From contig JAPXTA010000005.1 of the NCBI GenBank assembly GCA_033812735.1, forward strand, positions 3,232 to 67,231: 64,000 nucleotides of DNA. Direction: 5' to 3'. Positions within the stretch are counted from its first letter, which is position 1. Every line of letters begins with the position of its first letter. This DNA comes from JABFRJ01 sp033812735 (GTDB lineage: Bacteria; Pseudomonadota; Alphaproteobacteria; Rhizobiales; Hyphomicrobiaceae). The translations under genes were made by a program, and so were the position numbers. The notes beneath the pieces were generated by a model. That model did not search any database and was not told where the DNA came from. It saw nothing but the letters and a program-made list of their open reading frames with translations. This document shows, one piece after another, positions 40,600-49,404 of this stretch.

Positions 40600-42537
40600 A
40601 TGCAAATCAAAAGGGGAAATCCTCTACGAGAGCGGGTGCCGTCTCGTGGGGGAAAGCCCCGGCCGAATCCTGCGCGTAATGTAACGCCCCGCGTCGATGG
40701 CGGCCAGATCGAATACCATCCGGGTGGCAATGCTGCGGCATACAGGTTCTTGCTGACCGCCGGGATCGACCGGCGTGCGCTCGATGTCGCGGCCGCCGAG
40801 GCCGAACGGGCTGCCGTGCCACTACACCGGGCGTTGCTAGCGGCGGGCCTGGTTGGAGACGATCTTTATGCCCGCCGTGTTGCCCAGGCGAATGCGGTCG
40901 AGATCGTGGACTTCGCGCAGAGGATAACGTTCGAGGCGCGCGCTCGCGTTTATCTTGGTGCCCGGCTTCACCCTATTCAGCTTGCTGGGCGGACACTCTT
41001 GGTGACATCCGCCGACGTCGTTCCGCCGGATCGCATTTGGGAGCTGGTTGCCTTTGCCGAGCGCGACGGGCGGCGGCTGTGCCTGATGCCGCGACGCGCC
41101 TATCTCGATGCCGTCGAGCGGTCGGAGCGGGAGGTCGCCGAACGGCAAGCGATCCAGGCCTTGGTGAAGTCGCGCCCCGATCTATCGGCGGCGATCCGCG
41201 CGCCGGATTGGCAGCTGCTGACGATAGCGGTTATGGCGGGGATGGTCATCGGCGGCGCGGCGGTGCTGCCGGGATGGACGCTGACTGTCTTCCTGCTGGC
41301 GCTGACCGTGCCGTTCATGGCGGTTGTCATGGTCCGCCTGGTGGCGCTTGTCGAAGTGGCGTGGCCGTCAGGGATTTCCGCTACCTTAGAGCCCGTCAGC
41401 GACGCCGATCTGCCGACTTATTCGGTGCTGGTGCCGGTTTTCGATGAAGCGGACGTCATTCGACCGCTGACGGCTAGTCTGTCGCGTCTCGACTATCCAG
41501 CTTCCAAGGTGGAGATCATTTTGGTGCTCGAGGAGGTCGATCTCAAAACCAAGTCTGCGCTGCTGACGATGACACTACCGGGCAACATGCGGGCGGTGGT
41601 GGTGCCGGATAGTCAACCGCGGACCAAACCGAAGGCGTTGAACTATGCGATGCGCTTTGCCACCGGCAGGTTTGTGGTGGTGTTCGACGCGGAGGACCGG
41701 CCTGATGCCGATCAGCTGCGCCGCGCGGTGGCGATGTTCCGCGCTGGGCCGGATAACCTCGCCTGCGTGCAGGCGCGGCTCAACATCTACAATTCGCGCG
41801 AAAGCTGGTTCACACGCCAATTCACGGTCGAGTATTCGGCGTTGTTCGATGCAATTCTGCCGGCATTGGCCCGCCTTGGCTTTCCCGTGCCACTTGGCGG
41901 CACCTCGAACCACTTTCCTCGGGCGCTGCTCGAAGATGTGGGGGGGTGGGACCCCTACAATGTAACCGAGGACGCCGATCTTGGCATCCGGCTCGCGCGG
42001 ATGGGCTATGTGACCCAGGTCCTCCCGTCGACGACGTGGGAAGAGGCGCCGCGATACTTCGGCCAGTGGCTGCGGCAGAGGACGCGTTGGCTCAAAGGCT
42101 GGATGCAGACCTATCTGGTTCACATGCGTCACCCGCGACGGCTATTTCGCGAACTCGGATTTCTGCAAGGTCTCGGTTTTCACGTGTTTCTAGGCGGGCT
42201 CATTCTTTCCGCGCTGGTGCACCCGGTGATCTATGCGGTTGTCGGGTGGAATGCGCTCGTGTCGCCTGCAAGGCAACTGCCAAATGTGCTCGGGGCGCTG
42301 CCGTTCGCGGTTGCCCTTGCGACACTCGCTGCTGGCTACGTGTCGGCAATCGGGATCGGGGTCATTGCCGTCGCCAAACGGCGCCATCGCCTCGTTCTTG
42401 CCGCGCTGCAGATGCCGATCTGCTGGCTATTGATCTCGTTCGCTGCGTACCGGGCGCTTTGGCAGCTGTGGCGCGATCCGTTCCTTTGGGAGAAAACGGC
42501 GCACGGGCAGGCATCAGCCAAACCCGCCGCCGTTTAG
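40600..42537 (+). CDS. Membrane glycosyltransferase family 2 with N-terminal MshEN-like domain
   Basis: 645 residues. Residues about 40-190 resemble the MshEN/GspE N-terminal domain (LTAGIDRRALDVAAAEAERA, ALLAAGLVGDDLYARRVAQA), a c-di-GMP-binding fold in some proteins. Two membrane segments follow near 205-245. A processive-type GT2 domain then has YSVLVPVFDEADVIRPLTAS, the DxD-like VVFDAEDRPD, TEDADLGIRLAR and the QxxRW motif (RQRTRWLKGW). Four more membrane segments close the protein. It probably makes or exports a surface polysaccharide. The gene stands alone, divergent from the binding-protein gene. Confidence 0.87.
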   Translation: MQIKRGNPLRERVPSRGGKPRPNPARNVTPRVDGGQIEYHPGGNAAAYRFLLTAGIDRRALDVAAAEAERAAVPLHRALLAAGLVGDDLYARRVAQANAVEIVDFAQRITFEARARVYLGARLHPIQLAGRTLLVTSADVVPPDRIWELVAFAERDGRRLCLMPRRAYLDAVERSEREVAERQAIQALVKSRPDLSAAIRAPDWQLLTIAVMAGMVIGGAAVLPGWTLTVFLLALTVPFMAVVMVRLVALVEVAWPSGISATLEPVSDADLPTYSVLVPVFDEADVIRPLTASLSRLDYPASKVEIILVLEEVDLKTKSALLTMTLPGNMRAVVVPDSQPRTKPKALNYAMRFATGRFVVVFDAEDRPDADQLRRAVAMFRAGPDNLACVQARLNIYNSRESWFTRQFTVEYSALFDAILPALARLGFPVPLGGTSNHFPRALLEDVGGWDPYNVTEDADLGIRLARMGYVTQVLPSTTWEEAPRYFGQWLRQRTRWLKGWMQTYLVHMRHPRRLFRELGFLQGLGFHVFLGGLILSALVHPVIYAVVGWNALVSPARQLPNVLGALPFAVALATLAAGYVSAIGIGVIAVAKRRHRLVLAALQMPICWLLISFAAYRALWQLWRDPFLWEKTAHGQASAKPAAV

Positions 42538-43433
42538 GGCTCTTGGTCTTTGGGGCTCAAGGCATCGGCGAGGCTCGCCTTGGCGGAACCCGGCCGCAGC
42601 GGTTGTTGCTGGCTCTCGTGGGGGGCCCAGGCCGTCAGCGTGACGATGTCGAAGGTCGCTACGATACGGCCATCGGGGCGGGCATGACGCTCGATATAAA
42701 GTTGCATCATGCGAGCGAGGGTCGCGCGGCGCAGGATGCGGCGGCTTCGGTCGATGAGCGGATTGGTCGCGCCCATGGCACGGAGGTCGAGCATGAGGTC
42801 GACCGGGGATTTGTATCCAACGGTGATACGATCCACATCGACGACCGGTAGGGCATATCCGGCGCGTTGGAGCAGGCTGCCGAGGCTGCGCACGTCGGCC
42901 AATGGTGCGATGCGGGGCGATGCGCCGCCTTCCAATTCGGCCTCGGCGGTAACGAAGCACTCCCGAAGCTCGTGCAGGCTGTCGCCGCCGATCAGCGACG
43001 CGAGGAGCAAGCCGTCAGGGCGCAGGGCGTGGCGGATCTGCAATAGGGTGCCTGGCAGGTCGTCGACGAATTGCAACGCTAGCGCGCTGACGGCCAAATC
43101 GAGGGACCCGGATTTGAAGGCTATCGCTTCGCTATCCTGGCGGATCTTGGGGGTGTCGCAGAGGGCCAGTAGCTCCGGCGTTCGTTCGCAATCGACGACG
43201 ATGCCGTGGCGGCCGGTTGCTCTGAGACGGCGTGCAAGGTGGCCGTCGTGGCTGCCAATCACCGCGACCTTGGAGAACGGCCGTCGGACGACATCGAGGC
43301 GCAACAGGAGGTCGTCGACGGCTTGCTCCAACAGGAACATCGCTGATTTTCCGCCGGCCGCGATCGTCCGGACCGCGCGCGCGCGACGCCGGTCGAGCAG
43401 GTGATGATCGAACAGGCGATGGCCGTTGCTCAT
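42534..43433 (-). CDS. SAM-dependent methyltransferase (BioC/NDUFAF5-like)
   Basis: Class I methyltransferase of 299 residues. The SAM-binding fold is seen in VAVIGSHDGHLARRLRATG and VVDCERT, with SLDLAVSALALQFVDDLPG further on. The C-terminal half with LADVRSLGSLLQRAGYALPV and RITVGYKSPVDLMLDLRAMG is the pattern of the NDUFAF5 group (arginine hydroxylase/methyltransferase-like proteins of complex I assembly) and of BioC. The first SAM glycine motif has His-Asp-Gly in place of the usual GxGxG, as in that group. It overlaps the convergent glycosyltransferase gene by 4 bases. Confidence 0.82.
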   Translation of the reverse strand: MSNGHRLFDHHLLDRRRARAVRTIAAGGKSAMFLLEQAVDDLLLRLDVVRRPFSKVAVIGSHDGHLARRLRATGRHGIVVDCERTPELLALCDTPKIRQDSEAIAFKSGSLDLAVSALALQFVDDLPGTLLQIRHALRPDGLLLASLIGGDSLHELRECFVTAEAELEGGASPRIAPLADVRSLGSLLQRAGYALPVVDVDRITVGYKSPVDLMLDLRAMGATNPLIDRSRRILRRATLARMMQLYIERHARPDGRIVATFDIVTLTAWAPHESQQQPLRPGSAKASLADALSPKDQEP

Positions 43434-43592
43434 GAGCGTCTCGTTGTCGATTTACGTTGCTGATCGTCCGGCAACGTCTTCTTCACTTGTCGCGGCTAGG
43501 CACGTCGTGTCAAACAAGGCGCTCATCAAGTGGCTCTGTGGGATCCTTGTGTTCCAACAGACTAAGCCGCGCCAAGCAGCTCGAGTTCCTTC

Positions 43593-43973
43593 ATGGCGAA
43601 AGCCTCGTACAATTGCACGAAATGCCCCGGCTTCTGTTGTTCGTATCCGATCATACCGGTCAACAAGACCGACGTTGCTCGATTGGCGCGGCATTTCGGC
43701 GTCACCTTCGAGGTTGCCGCAAAGCGCTATACCAAGGCGGCGCACGGTCGCAAGTACGTGCTGCGGCGAAAGAAGGACGAGCACTTCGGCCGCATCTGCC
43801 GCTTTTTCGATACCGACAAGCGGCGTTGCACAATCTACGAAGCGCGGCCCTCGACCTGCCGGGAATATCCGACGCAAAAGCGTTGCGGCTACTATGATTT
43901 TCTGACTTTCGAGCGGCAGCAGCAAGGCGACGACGCCTGGGTCGCCACGACCGATTCAGGTAATTGGCGCTGA
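43593..43973 (+). CDS. YkgJ-family cysteine cluster protein
   Basis: 126 residues with the YkgJ metal-binding pattern: NCTKCPGFCCSYPIIP near the N-terminus, CRFFDTDKRRCTIYEARPST with a further Cys, and REYPTQKRCGYYDF. The eight or so cysteines likely hold a zinc or iron-sulfur site. Biochemical role not established for the family. Start ATG at 43593. It is isolated between two minus-strand genes. Confidence 0.88.
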   Translation: MAKASYNCTKCPGFCCSYPIIPVNKTDVARLARHFGVTFEVAAKRYTKAAHGRKYVLRRKKDEHFGRICRFFDTDKRRCTIYEARPSTCREYPTQKRCGYYDFLTFERQQQGDDAWVATTDSGNWR

Positions 43974-43995
43974 AGGCCGACCTGGGTTGTCTGCG

Positions 43996-44808
43996 TCAAT
44001 TCAAGGCGAAGGGCAGGGGCGAAAGCCTTGCCGCGCCGATCATCGTTTCGGCTGCGAGACGCGTGAGGACGTCGGCGTCAGGTTCATGGCGGATGACCTG
44101 GGCAATGGCGGCACCATAGGCGAGCGCGATTTCAGCCGACGCGTAGAGGCCTGCCTCAGCGGCGAGCGCTGCTGCTTCATGGCGATGGCGGGCGGCGGCG
44201 GGCCTCAATAGGGAGCGTGGGCGGAAGGCGACCGGGACCGTCAGGATCGGGCAAGGCTTCATGCCGAGATGGGCTTCGGCACGAGCGACCAGGCTTTCCA
44301 GATCCGAGGCGGTGGGCACGGCGGTGCCGACGCTGCGCGCGCCCTCGACGATGCAGTCCCAGACGCTCCAGCCAACGGCGCTGCTGCCGGCGTACTCGTG
44401 GCCAAAGCGGAAAAGAAGGCCGTCGGCGGGGCCGCCTTGGACCCAGCCGTCACGGGTGTTGTCGAGCGGTTTGCGGGTCGCGACTTCGGCTGCTTGCAAG
44501 GCGGCTTCGGCTGCGAGGGTCGCGAGTATCGCCACCATGGTTCCGGCATGCGCGCACGGGCCGTCTTCATCGGTGTCGGTGCCGTCATAGGCGGAAAAGA
44601 GGTACGAGGCGATCGCAAGCCCTGCGCGTTCGAGGCGGTGATCTAGGGGGGCGGCGGCGGCGCGTTTGCGGCGCACGTTCGCCAGATTGAAGACTTCCGC
44701 ACCGGGCGCGCTGGCCAGCCGTACGGTTTCGTCGTCAACAGATACTGCACTCGTGAACGGTCCCGGCGACACGGGCAACTCCCAAAGCAACAAACCACCA
44801 AACCGCAC
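43996..44808 (-). CDS. Hypothetical protein, no family recognised
   Basis: 270 residues with a GTG start at 44808. No signal peptide or membrane segment is evident and the composition is rich in Ala, Leu and Arg. The N-terminal third looks beta-rich (LLLWELPVSPGPFTSAVSVD). The centre has a conspicuous CAHAG at about residue 85 and GHEYAGSSAVGWSVWDCIVE near residue 135. The C-terminal third is helical. Coding bias fits the genome. A cytosolic enzyme or scaffold is possible, but nothing in the sequence says which. The ends are separated from both neighbours, so it is probably monocistronic. Confidence 0.65.
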   Translation of the reverse strand: MRFGGLLLWELPVSPGPFTSAVSVDDETVRLASAPGAEVFNLANVRRKRAAAAPLDHRLERAGLAIASYLFSAYDGTDTDEDGPCAHAGTMVAILATLAAEAALQAAEVATRKPLDNTRDGWVQGGPADGLLFRFGHEYAGSSAVGWSVWDCIVEGARSVGTAVPTASDLESLVARAEAHLGMKPCPILTVPVAFRPRSLLRPAAARHRHEAAALAAEAGLYASAEIALAYGAAIAQVIRHEPDADVLTRLAAETMIGAARLSPLPFALN

Positions 44809-44941
44809 TTGATCTGCTGATCGTGCCAGGCGGGCATCGACTGCAGACCGATGGAGGATCGTAGCGAGAGAAGCGTTTAAAATTTGTTGCGAGCCGATCG
44901 GGATTGGGGCGATCTGGTGGCAGATCGCTATTCACCGATGG

Positions 44942-45574
44942 TCAGCCGAGGAACGGCAAAGGAATCCACATGGTCATACCGTCGAGCATTAGGACGGCAC
45001 CGGCGACTGCCAGTATTGCGCTCGAATAGAGCAGCGATACTGTTCCCGTGATCAGACAAACGGACGCGAGGACGACAGCGATCTGCAGGAGCGTTTGGGC
45101 CCAGTCGAAATATGGATCGCGCCGGAAGGCGTCGTCGCGCTGCTTCTCCAGCTCTTTGCCGCGAACGAACAGCTCTTCGAGGCCTTCCTTCTTGTCGGGT
45201 TCGGTGGTCAGCCGCTTGATGAGGGCGCGGTTGCCGGCGATCTTTTCGTCGAACTGCTTGCGGACCGCTTCAGGCATCGCGGGGTTGGCTGCGAGCTGGA
45301 GCACGAGGTTGTCGGTCTGGAGTGTCAGGTCATTGCGGCGAAGATTCTTCGCTTGAAAGAAGTTCCACAGGTTCGCGGCCTCAATGTTCAGCCGGTTCGC
45401 TTCCTTGGTGACGTTCGAGCCGAGCATGGTGCATACGGCCAAGAGAGCCGCGAGGATGCCGATGTAGACGCCGATCCACCGGTCGCGATGGTCCTTGTCG
45501 TTTCGAATGCGCTGGGAAAAGGGCGCTGGGCGTTCGGATGGGTTCAGGCCGTCAGAGGTCATGTCACTATCCAT
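44942..45574 (-). CDS. DUF4337 membrane protein
   Basis: 210 residues. One membrane segment lies near residues 33-52 (RWIGVYIGILAALLAVCTML) and a helical hairpin at about 157-205. The soluble middle starts with KEANRLNIEAANLWNFFQAK, the signature of DUF4337, followed by coiled-coil-like helices. The function of DUF4337 is not known. It is divergent from gpmI across about 225 bases. Confidence 0.85.
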   Translation of the reverse strand: MDSDMTSDGLNPSERPAPFSQRIRNDKDHRDRWIGVYIGILAALLAVCTMLGSNVTKEANRLNIEAANLWNFFQAKNLRRNDLTLQTDNLVLQLAANPAMPEAVRKQFDEKIAGNRALIKRLTTEPDKKEGLEELFVRGKELEKQRDDAFRRDPYFDWAQTLLQIAVVLASVCLITGTVSLLYSSAILAVAGAVLMLDGMTMWIPLPFLG

Positions 45575-45798
45575 TCTTCAAACGTTCGACGCTTAGCCGC
45601 ATCGCGGGCACCAAGGCAATCGGGGCTGGACCAGACCAAAGAAGCGCGGCTTCATGATGGACGTGCGACAAGATTGTTCGCGACGTTGAATTAGCGAATT
45701 GCGCTAAGGACTTGCCCCGTGGGGAAGCGGTGTGCGAGATAGCCCCGCATACCGCACGTGACCCTACGGCGGCCGAACCTTTCAGTGTGACCGACACC

Positions 45799-47322
45799 AT
45801 GACAGCCACTCGCCCGGTAATGCTCGTCATCCTCGATGGCTGGGGACTGCGCGGGGAGACGGCTGACAACGCGGTCGCACTGGCGAGGACGCCCAACTAT
45901 GACCGGCTCGCGGCGACCTGCCCGAAAGCGCAGCTCTCGGCGTCCGGCCTCGACGTGGGCCTGCCAGAGGGACAGATGGGCAACTCGGAGGTTGGGCATC
46001 TCAACATCGGTGCGGGCCGGGTGGTCATGCAGGAGCTGCCGCGGATCGATCAGGCGATTGCCGCCAACGACCTTGTCAGCAATCCGACCATCGTCAACTT
46101 CATCGCCGAACTGAAGGCGAGCGGCGGTGTGTGTCATTTGGCCGGGCTCATTTCGCCTGGCGGCGTGCATTCGCATCAAAATCACGCGGTGGCGCTCGCG
46201 CGGCTGATTTCGCGCCAAGGCATCAAGGTTGTGCTGCACGTCATCACCGATGGGCGCGATACGCCGCCGCGATCGGCGATGGACTACGTCACCACGCTAA
46301 TGGACGACCTTGGGTCGAGCGCCTCCATCGCCACGGTCATTGGCCGGTTCTATGCGATGGACCGCGACAACCGGTGGGAACGGGTTTCGGCCGCTTACAG
46401 GACCATGGTTGACGCCGCGGGGACACGGTTCGCCGATCCGTTGGCAGCGGTTCGAGCCGCGTACGATGCGAGCGTTACGGACGAGTTCATCGTGCCGTCG
46501 CCGATCGGTTCGTATAGCGGCATGAAGGACGGTGATGGGCTATTGTTCTTCAATTTCCGAACCGATCGTGTGCGGGAGCTGCTGGCGGCGTTCGTCGACA
46601 AGGACTTCCAACGGTTCGAGGGGCGCCGCGCTGTCGCCCTCGCGACACTTGCAACCATGACGCAGTACGAGGCGTCGGGTCCGCGCGCCGCCATTCCGGC
46701 GATCTTCGCGCCACAGTCGATGGCAAACACGCTTGGCGAGACTGTTGCCGGTGCGGGCCTCACGCAGATGCGGATGGCGGAGACCGAGAAGTATCCGCAC
46801 GTCACGTACTTTTTGAATGGCGGGCGGGAGACGCCCTATGACGGGGAGGGGCGCATCATGGTGCCGTCGCCGAAGGTTGCCACTTATGACCTCGCACCTG
46901 ACATGTCGGCGGTCGAGCTGACCGAGAAGGCGCTTGGCGTGATCGAGGGGGGCAAGCACGACATGATCGTGCTGAATTTCGCCAACCCGGATATGGTCGG
47001 GCATACGGGTAGCTTGCCGGCTGCGATCGCGGCGGTGGAGACCGTCGATACGTGCCTCGGCAAGATCATGACGGCGATCGAGCGGCAGAAGGGCGCACTG
47101 CTGGTGATTGCCGACCACGGCAATTGCGAAGTGATGCGGGACGCTTCGACGGGGGAGCCGCATACCGCTCATACAACCAACCCGGTGCCCGTACTACTGG
47201 CGGGTGCTGGTCCTTGCACGCTGCGCAATGGCCGCTTGGCCGATGTCGCGCCCACCCTGCTCAGGCTGCTTGACGTTCCCCAGCCGCGCGACATGACGGG
47301 CCAGTCGCTGATCCAGGGCTAA
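45799..47322 (+). CDS. gpmI: 2,3-bisphosphoglycerate-independent phosphoglycerate mutase
   Basis: Manganese-dependent mutase that interconverts 3- and 2-phosphoglycerate in glycolysis and gluconeogenesis, 507 residues from the ATG at 45799 (a GTG at 45787 is possible). Signature segments: VMLVILDGWGLR with the metal Asp, GQMGNSEVGHLNIGAGRV with the phospho-serine, DGRDTPPRSAMDYV, and the C-terminal metal sites NPDMVGHTG and VIADHGNCEVM. Standard length and domains for iPGM. No cofactor-dependent mutase was seen in the window. Confidence 0.95.
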   Translation: MTATRPVMLVILDGWGLRGETADNAVALARTPNYDRLAATCPKAQLSASGLDVGLPEGQMGNSEVGHLNIGAGRVVMQELPRIDQAIAANDLVSNPTIVNFIAELKASGGVCHLAGLISPGGVHSHQNHAVALARLISRQGIKVVLHVITDGRDTPPRSAMDYVTTLMDDLGSSASIATVIGRFYAMDRDNRWERVSAAYRTMVDAAGTRFADPLAAVRAAYDASVTDEFIVPSPIGSYSGMKDGDGLLFFNFRTDRVRELLAAFVDKDFQRFEGRRAVALATLATMTQYEASGPRAAIPAIFAPQSMANTLGETVAGAGLTQMRMAETEKYPHVTYFLNGGRETPYDGEGRIMVPSPKVATYDLAPDMSAVELTEKALGVIEGGKHDMIVLNFANPDMVGHTGSLPAAIAAVETVDTCLGKIMTAIERQKGALLVIADHGNCEVMRDASTGEPHTAHTTNPVPVLLAGAGPCTLRNGRLADVAPTLLRLLDVPQPRDMTGQSLIQG

Positions 47323-47680
47323 CAGCGATTGCTTGCGGCGCGGGTTCAGTCATGCCTCTGCAACCATGCGTGGGTGCGATCCCGCCGTTTCGCGGACATC
47401 GGGGCTTGTGATCTGGGACGTTGTTAAAATCGTTCAGATTTCAAGCGTACAATCATGAAGAGGTGTTGCGTTTCAGGACAGGCGAGGGGCGGAGGTTTGC
47501 AATCTTCTCGTCTCTTATGTCTCTGATGTAAAATGGTTATTCCTCCTGTTTGGTGTGCGGCTCGTCGAAGGGCCGAGGCTGGGACAGGTGGGGTGCGGAA
47601 CTGCTGATGTACATCTGGCGTTCATGTTGCCGTCGTTATCCCTACACGTACCTTGGAGTAGACAAGCGTCGATCCAAGTC

Positions 47681-47706
47681 GCCCGGCCCTCAGCCGGGTT
47701 TCGTTT
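47681..47706 (+). terminator. Terminator-like hairpin in ribA leader
   Basis: Stem CCCGGC/GCCGGG with loop CCTCA, followed by TTTCGTTT. The position, 205 bases upstream of the ribA start, fits attenuation or the end of a small RNA. Confidence 0.55.
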
Positions 47707-47870
47707 GCACCGGTGTTTCACGCCCATCGGTGCTGCTGTCGGAGGAAACGGGATTAACCCGTACGATCCGGCGGTCGACTGTCCGGGTGCTTTTTGGGGA
47801 GGAGAGCAGTTCTCTTTTGCGTCCCGGACGAGCTGTGGCAACCCTGCTGCGGCTTTACAAAACCCAAAAC

Positions 47871-47891
47871 GTCGTCACAAGTCGTGACGAC
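47871..47891 (+). promoter_or_regulatory. Perfect hairpin next to ribA ribosome site
   Basis: GTCGTCAC and GTGACGAC form a perfect 8-bp stem with a 5-base loop. It ends 10 bases before the GGAGAG ribosome site of ribA, so it could be an operator dyad or affect translation start. Confidence 0.5.
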
Positions 47892-47910
47892 ATCCCGTTT
47901 GGAGAGTTCG

Positions 47911-48579
47911 ATGAAGTCGAATGCGGTTAAGTCCTACGCGCTTGATCTCGACTGGTCGGCACAGACGCTCCTGCCCATCGAATTCGAAGGGCAAGAGCTG
48001 CAACTGGAGGCTCGCGCCTACCAGGGTACCGATCCGCACAATCAAGCGTTCGTCCTGATCAACAGGACGAGCCAGGCAGGGAACGAGCTTCCCTTCGTTC
48101 GTGTGCACTCCGGGTGCGTGACGGGCGATATCTTCCATTCGTTGAAGTGCGACTGCTATCCGCAGCTGCAGGCTTCGCTGAAGAAGATTGTCAACAGTCC
48201 GCTCGGAATTCTGATTTATCTGCCCTATCACGAGGGCCGAGGGATCGGTCTCGTCGCGAAGATCAAGGCGTACGCACTGCAAGAGCAGGGCTACGACACG
48301 GTCGATGCGAACGTTGCCGTCGGTGCGCCGATCGAGGCGCGCGAATACGATCTCGCGGCTCATATCCTGTTCGATCTCGGCTATCCGGAGATCAAGCTCC
48401 TCTCGAACAACCCGGCCAAGACCGACGCGCTGCGCGCGGAAGGTATCAAGGTCGTCGAGCAGGTGCCGGTGATCTGCAAGCCGAACGTCCACAACGTGCG
48501 TTATCTCGAAACGAAGCGTCAGCGCATGTCGCACAAGCTGCCGACGCTCGCCGGGAACGCCCCAACGCCTGCCGAATAA
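47911..48579 (+). CDS. ribA: GTP cyclohydrolase II
   Basis: First committed enzyme of riboflavin synthesis: converts GTP to 2,5-diamino-6-ribosylamino-4(3H)-pyrimidinone 5'-phosphate, formate and pyrophosphate. 222 residues from the ATG at 47911 with GGAGAG 6 bases upstream. Zinc-binding cysteines are in VHSGCVTGDIFHSLKCDCYP, the catalytic region is YLPYHEGRGIGLVAKIKAYA, and PEIKLLSNNPAKTDAL follows. It is a stand-alone GCH II, not fused to the RibB domain. No other rib gene is in the window. A strong terminator follows. Confidence 0.94.
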   Translation: MKSNAVKSYALDLDWSAQTLLPIEFEGQELQLEARAYQGTDPHNQAFVLINRTSQAGNELPFVRVHSGCVTGDIFHSLKCDCYPQLQASLKKIVNSPLGILIYLPYHEGRGIGLVAKIKAYALQEQGYDTVDANVAVGAPIEAREYDLAAHILFDLGYPEIKLLSNNPAKTDALRAEGIKVVEQVPVICKPNVHNVRYLETKRQRMSHKLPTLAGNAPTPAE

Positions 48580-48649
48580 GTTCATCCTATCTCCCGGCTG
48601 CGCCGCCTTTAGTGCGGACCGCTGACCGGTTGAAGAGATGATCTGAGCG

Positions 48650-48683
48650 CCGCCGTCCGGAGCGATCCGGGCGGCGGTTTTTT
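48650..48683 (+). terminator. Rho-independent terminator of ribA
   Basis: Stem CCGCCGTCCGG / CCGGGCGGCGG (11 bp, one G-T pair), loop AGCGAT, followed by six Ts. Lies 70 bases after the ribA stop codon. Confidence 0.9.
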
Positions 48684-48762
48684 GTTTACGCATTGTTTAC
48701 TCACGCGGTAGGCGGCGGTTCGCATCAACGCAACCGCAAGGCGGGCGTGCGATCATGCCGCC

Positions 48763-49404
48763 ATGAAGAAGTATCCGAAGATCGTTCTGCGGAAGGACGA
48801 GAGCCCTATAGATGGACATCTGTCGCCGACGCGGCCGGTCAGGAGGACGCGGTTTGGCCGGGCGATGGCGTCGCCGTTCGGGGTGGTGATTGCGCTCCTG
48901 CTGGCGATTGGTGCGCTTCTCGCGATCCCCGTCTGCATTATTGCCATCCTTGTCGCGCTGCAGAGACCCGGGAACGACGAGGTGCGTGCTCCTTATGCGA
49001 CCGAACTGAAGCACGCGTTGTTCGGCGACGACTACGTATTGAGTTTCGCTTGCCCCAGCGAGGCTGGAGTCTATCGCACGCGGATTTCTGCGACCGGATA
49101 CGGTGACGCGCACAGGGTTGCGGGGGTGCGATGGCCTATGTGCAGACTCGTGACGGTAAAGCCATTGGGTGAGGATCGGTGGGGTTCGGAGCCCTACGAG
49201 ATCGAACTTGAGTGCCCTGTGAATTGGGAGCGCAAAACCGCTCGTCTCTCCGCGATGTCGCTCGATGAAGCCGTCGAGCGCGGGGCACCACATCGGGCGG
49301 AATGTGAGTTGCGAACGGCGTGGCGCGATTGTTCTGGAGGACGGCGAGAGCGCTGGTTCTGTACGAACGAATCAAAACAGTTCAAGCCGCAGCGGTTGCC
49401 ATGA
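48763..49404 (+). CDS. Membrane protein with duplicated cysteine-containing domain, unknown family
   Basis: 213 residues. A basic cytoplasmic start of about 40 residues precedes one long membrane segment (about 41-68), so the rest should be periplasmic. That part contains two similar units of about 50 residues: YVLSFACPSEAGVYRTRISA then a Cys, and YEIELECPVNWERKTARLSA then a Cys. The shared pattern is Tyr-x-(Ile/Leu)-x-(Phe/Leu)-x-Cys-Pro, an Arg-rich strand, and a second Cys about 35 residues on, as if each unit holds one disulfide. Its stop overlaps the start of the next gene (ATGA), which encodes a related protein. No known family recognised. Confidence 0.68.
   Translation: MKKYPKIVLRKDESPIDGHLSPTRPVRRTRFGRAMASPFGVVIALLLAIGALLAIPVCIIAILVALQRPGNDEVRAPYATELKHALFGDDYVLSFACPSEAGVYRTRISATGYGDAHRVAGVRWPMCRLVTVKPLGEDRWGSEPYEIELECPVNWERKTARLSAMSLDEAVERGAPHRAECELRTAWRDCSGGRRERWFCTNESKQFKPQRLP

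Larger units (their letters stand above)
47323..47910 (+). promoter_or_regulatory. Long structured leader upstream of ribA
   Basis: 588 bases without a convincing gene between gpmI and ribA. Contents seen: a terminator-like hairpin at 47681-47706, a second perfect hairpin at 47871-47891 touching the ribA ribosome site, and several short overlapping frames that look like noise. I searched for the conserved FMN riboswitch core and did not find it. The stretch may encode a small RNA ending at 47706 or act as an attenuated leader. Confidence 0.45.

Noticed and set aside
47550..47910. Short overlapping frames in the ribA leader
   Set aside because: No ribosome sites or family motifs, and two overlapping frames read Cys/Arg-rich noise; more likely RNA leader.
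47323..47910. FMN riboswitch upstream of ribA
   Set aside because: The conserved RFN core (paired AGGG...GAAATTCC...ACCGGCGG elements) could not be found by eye.
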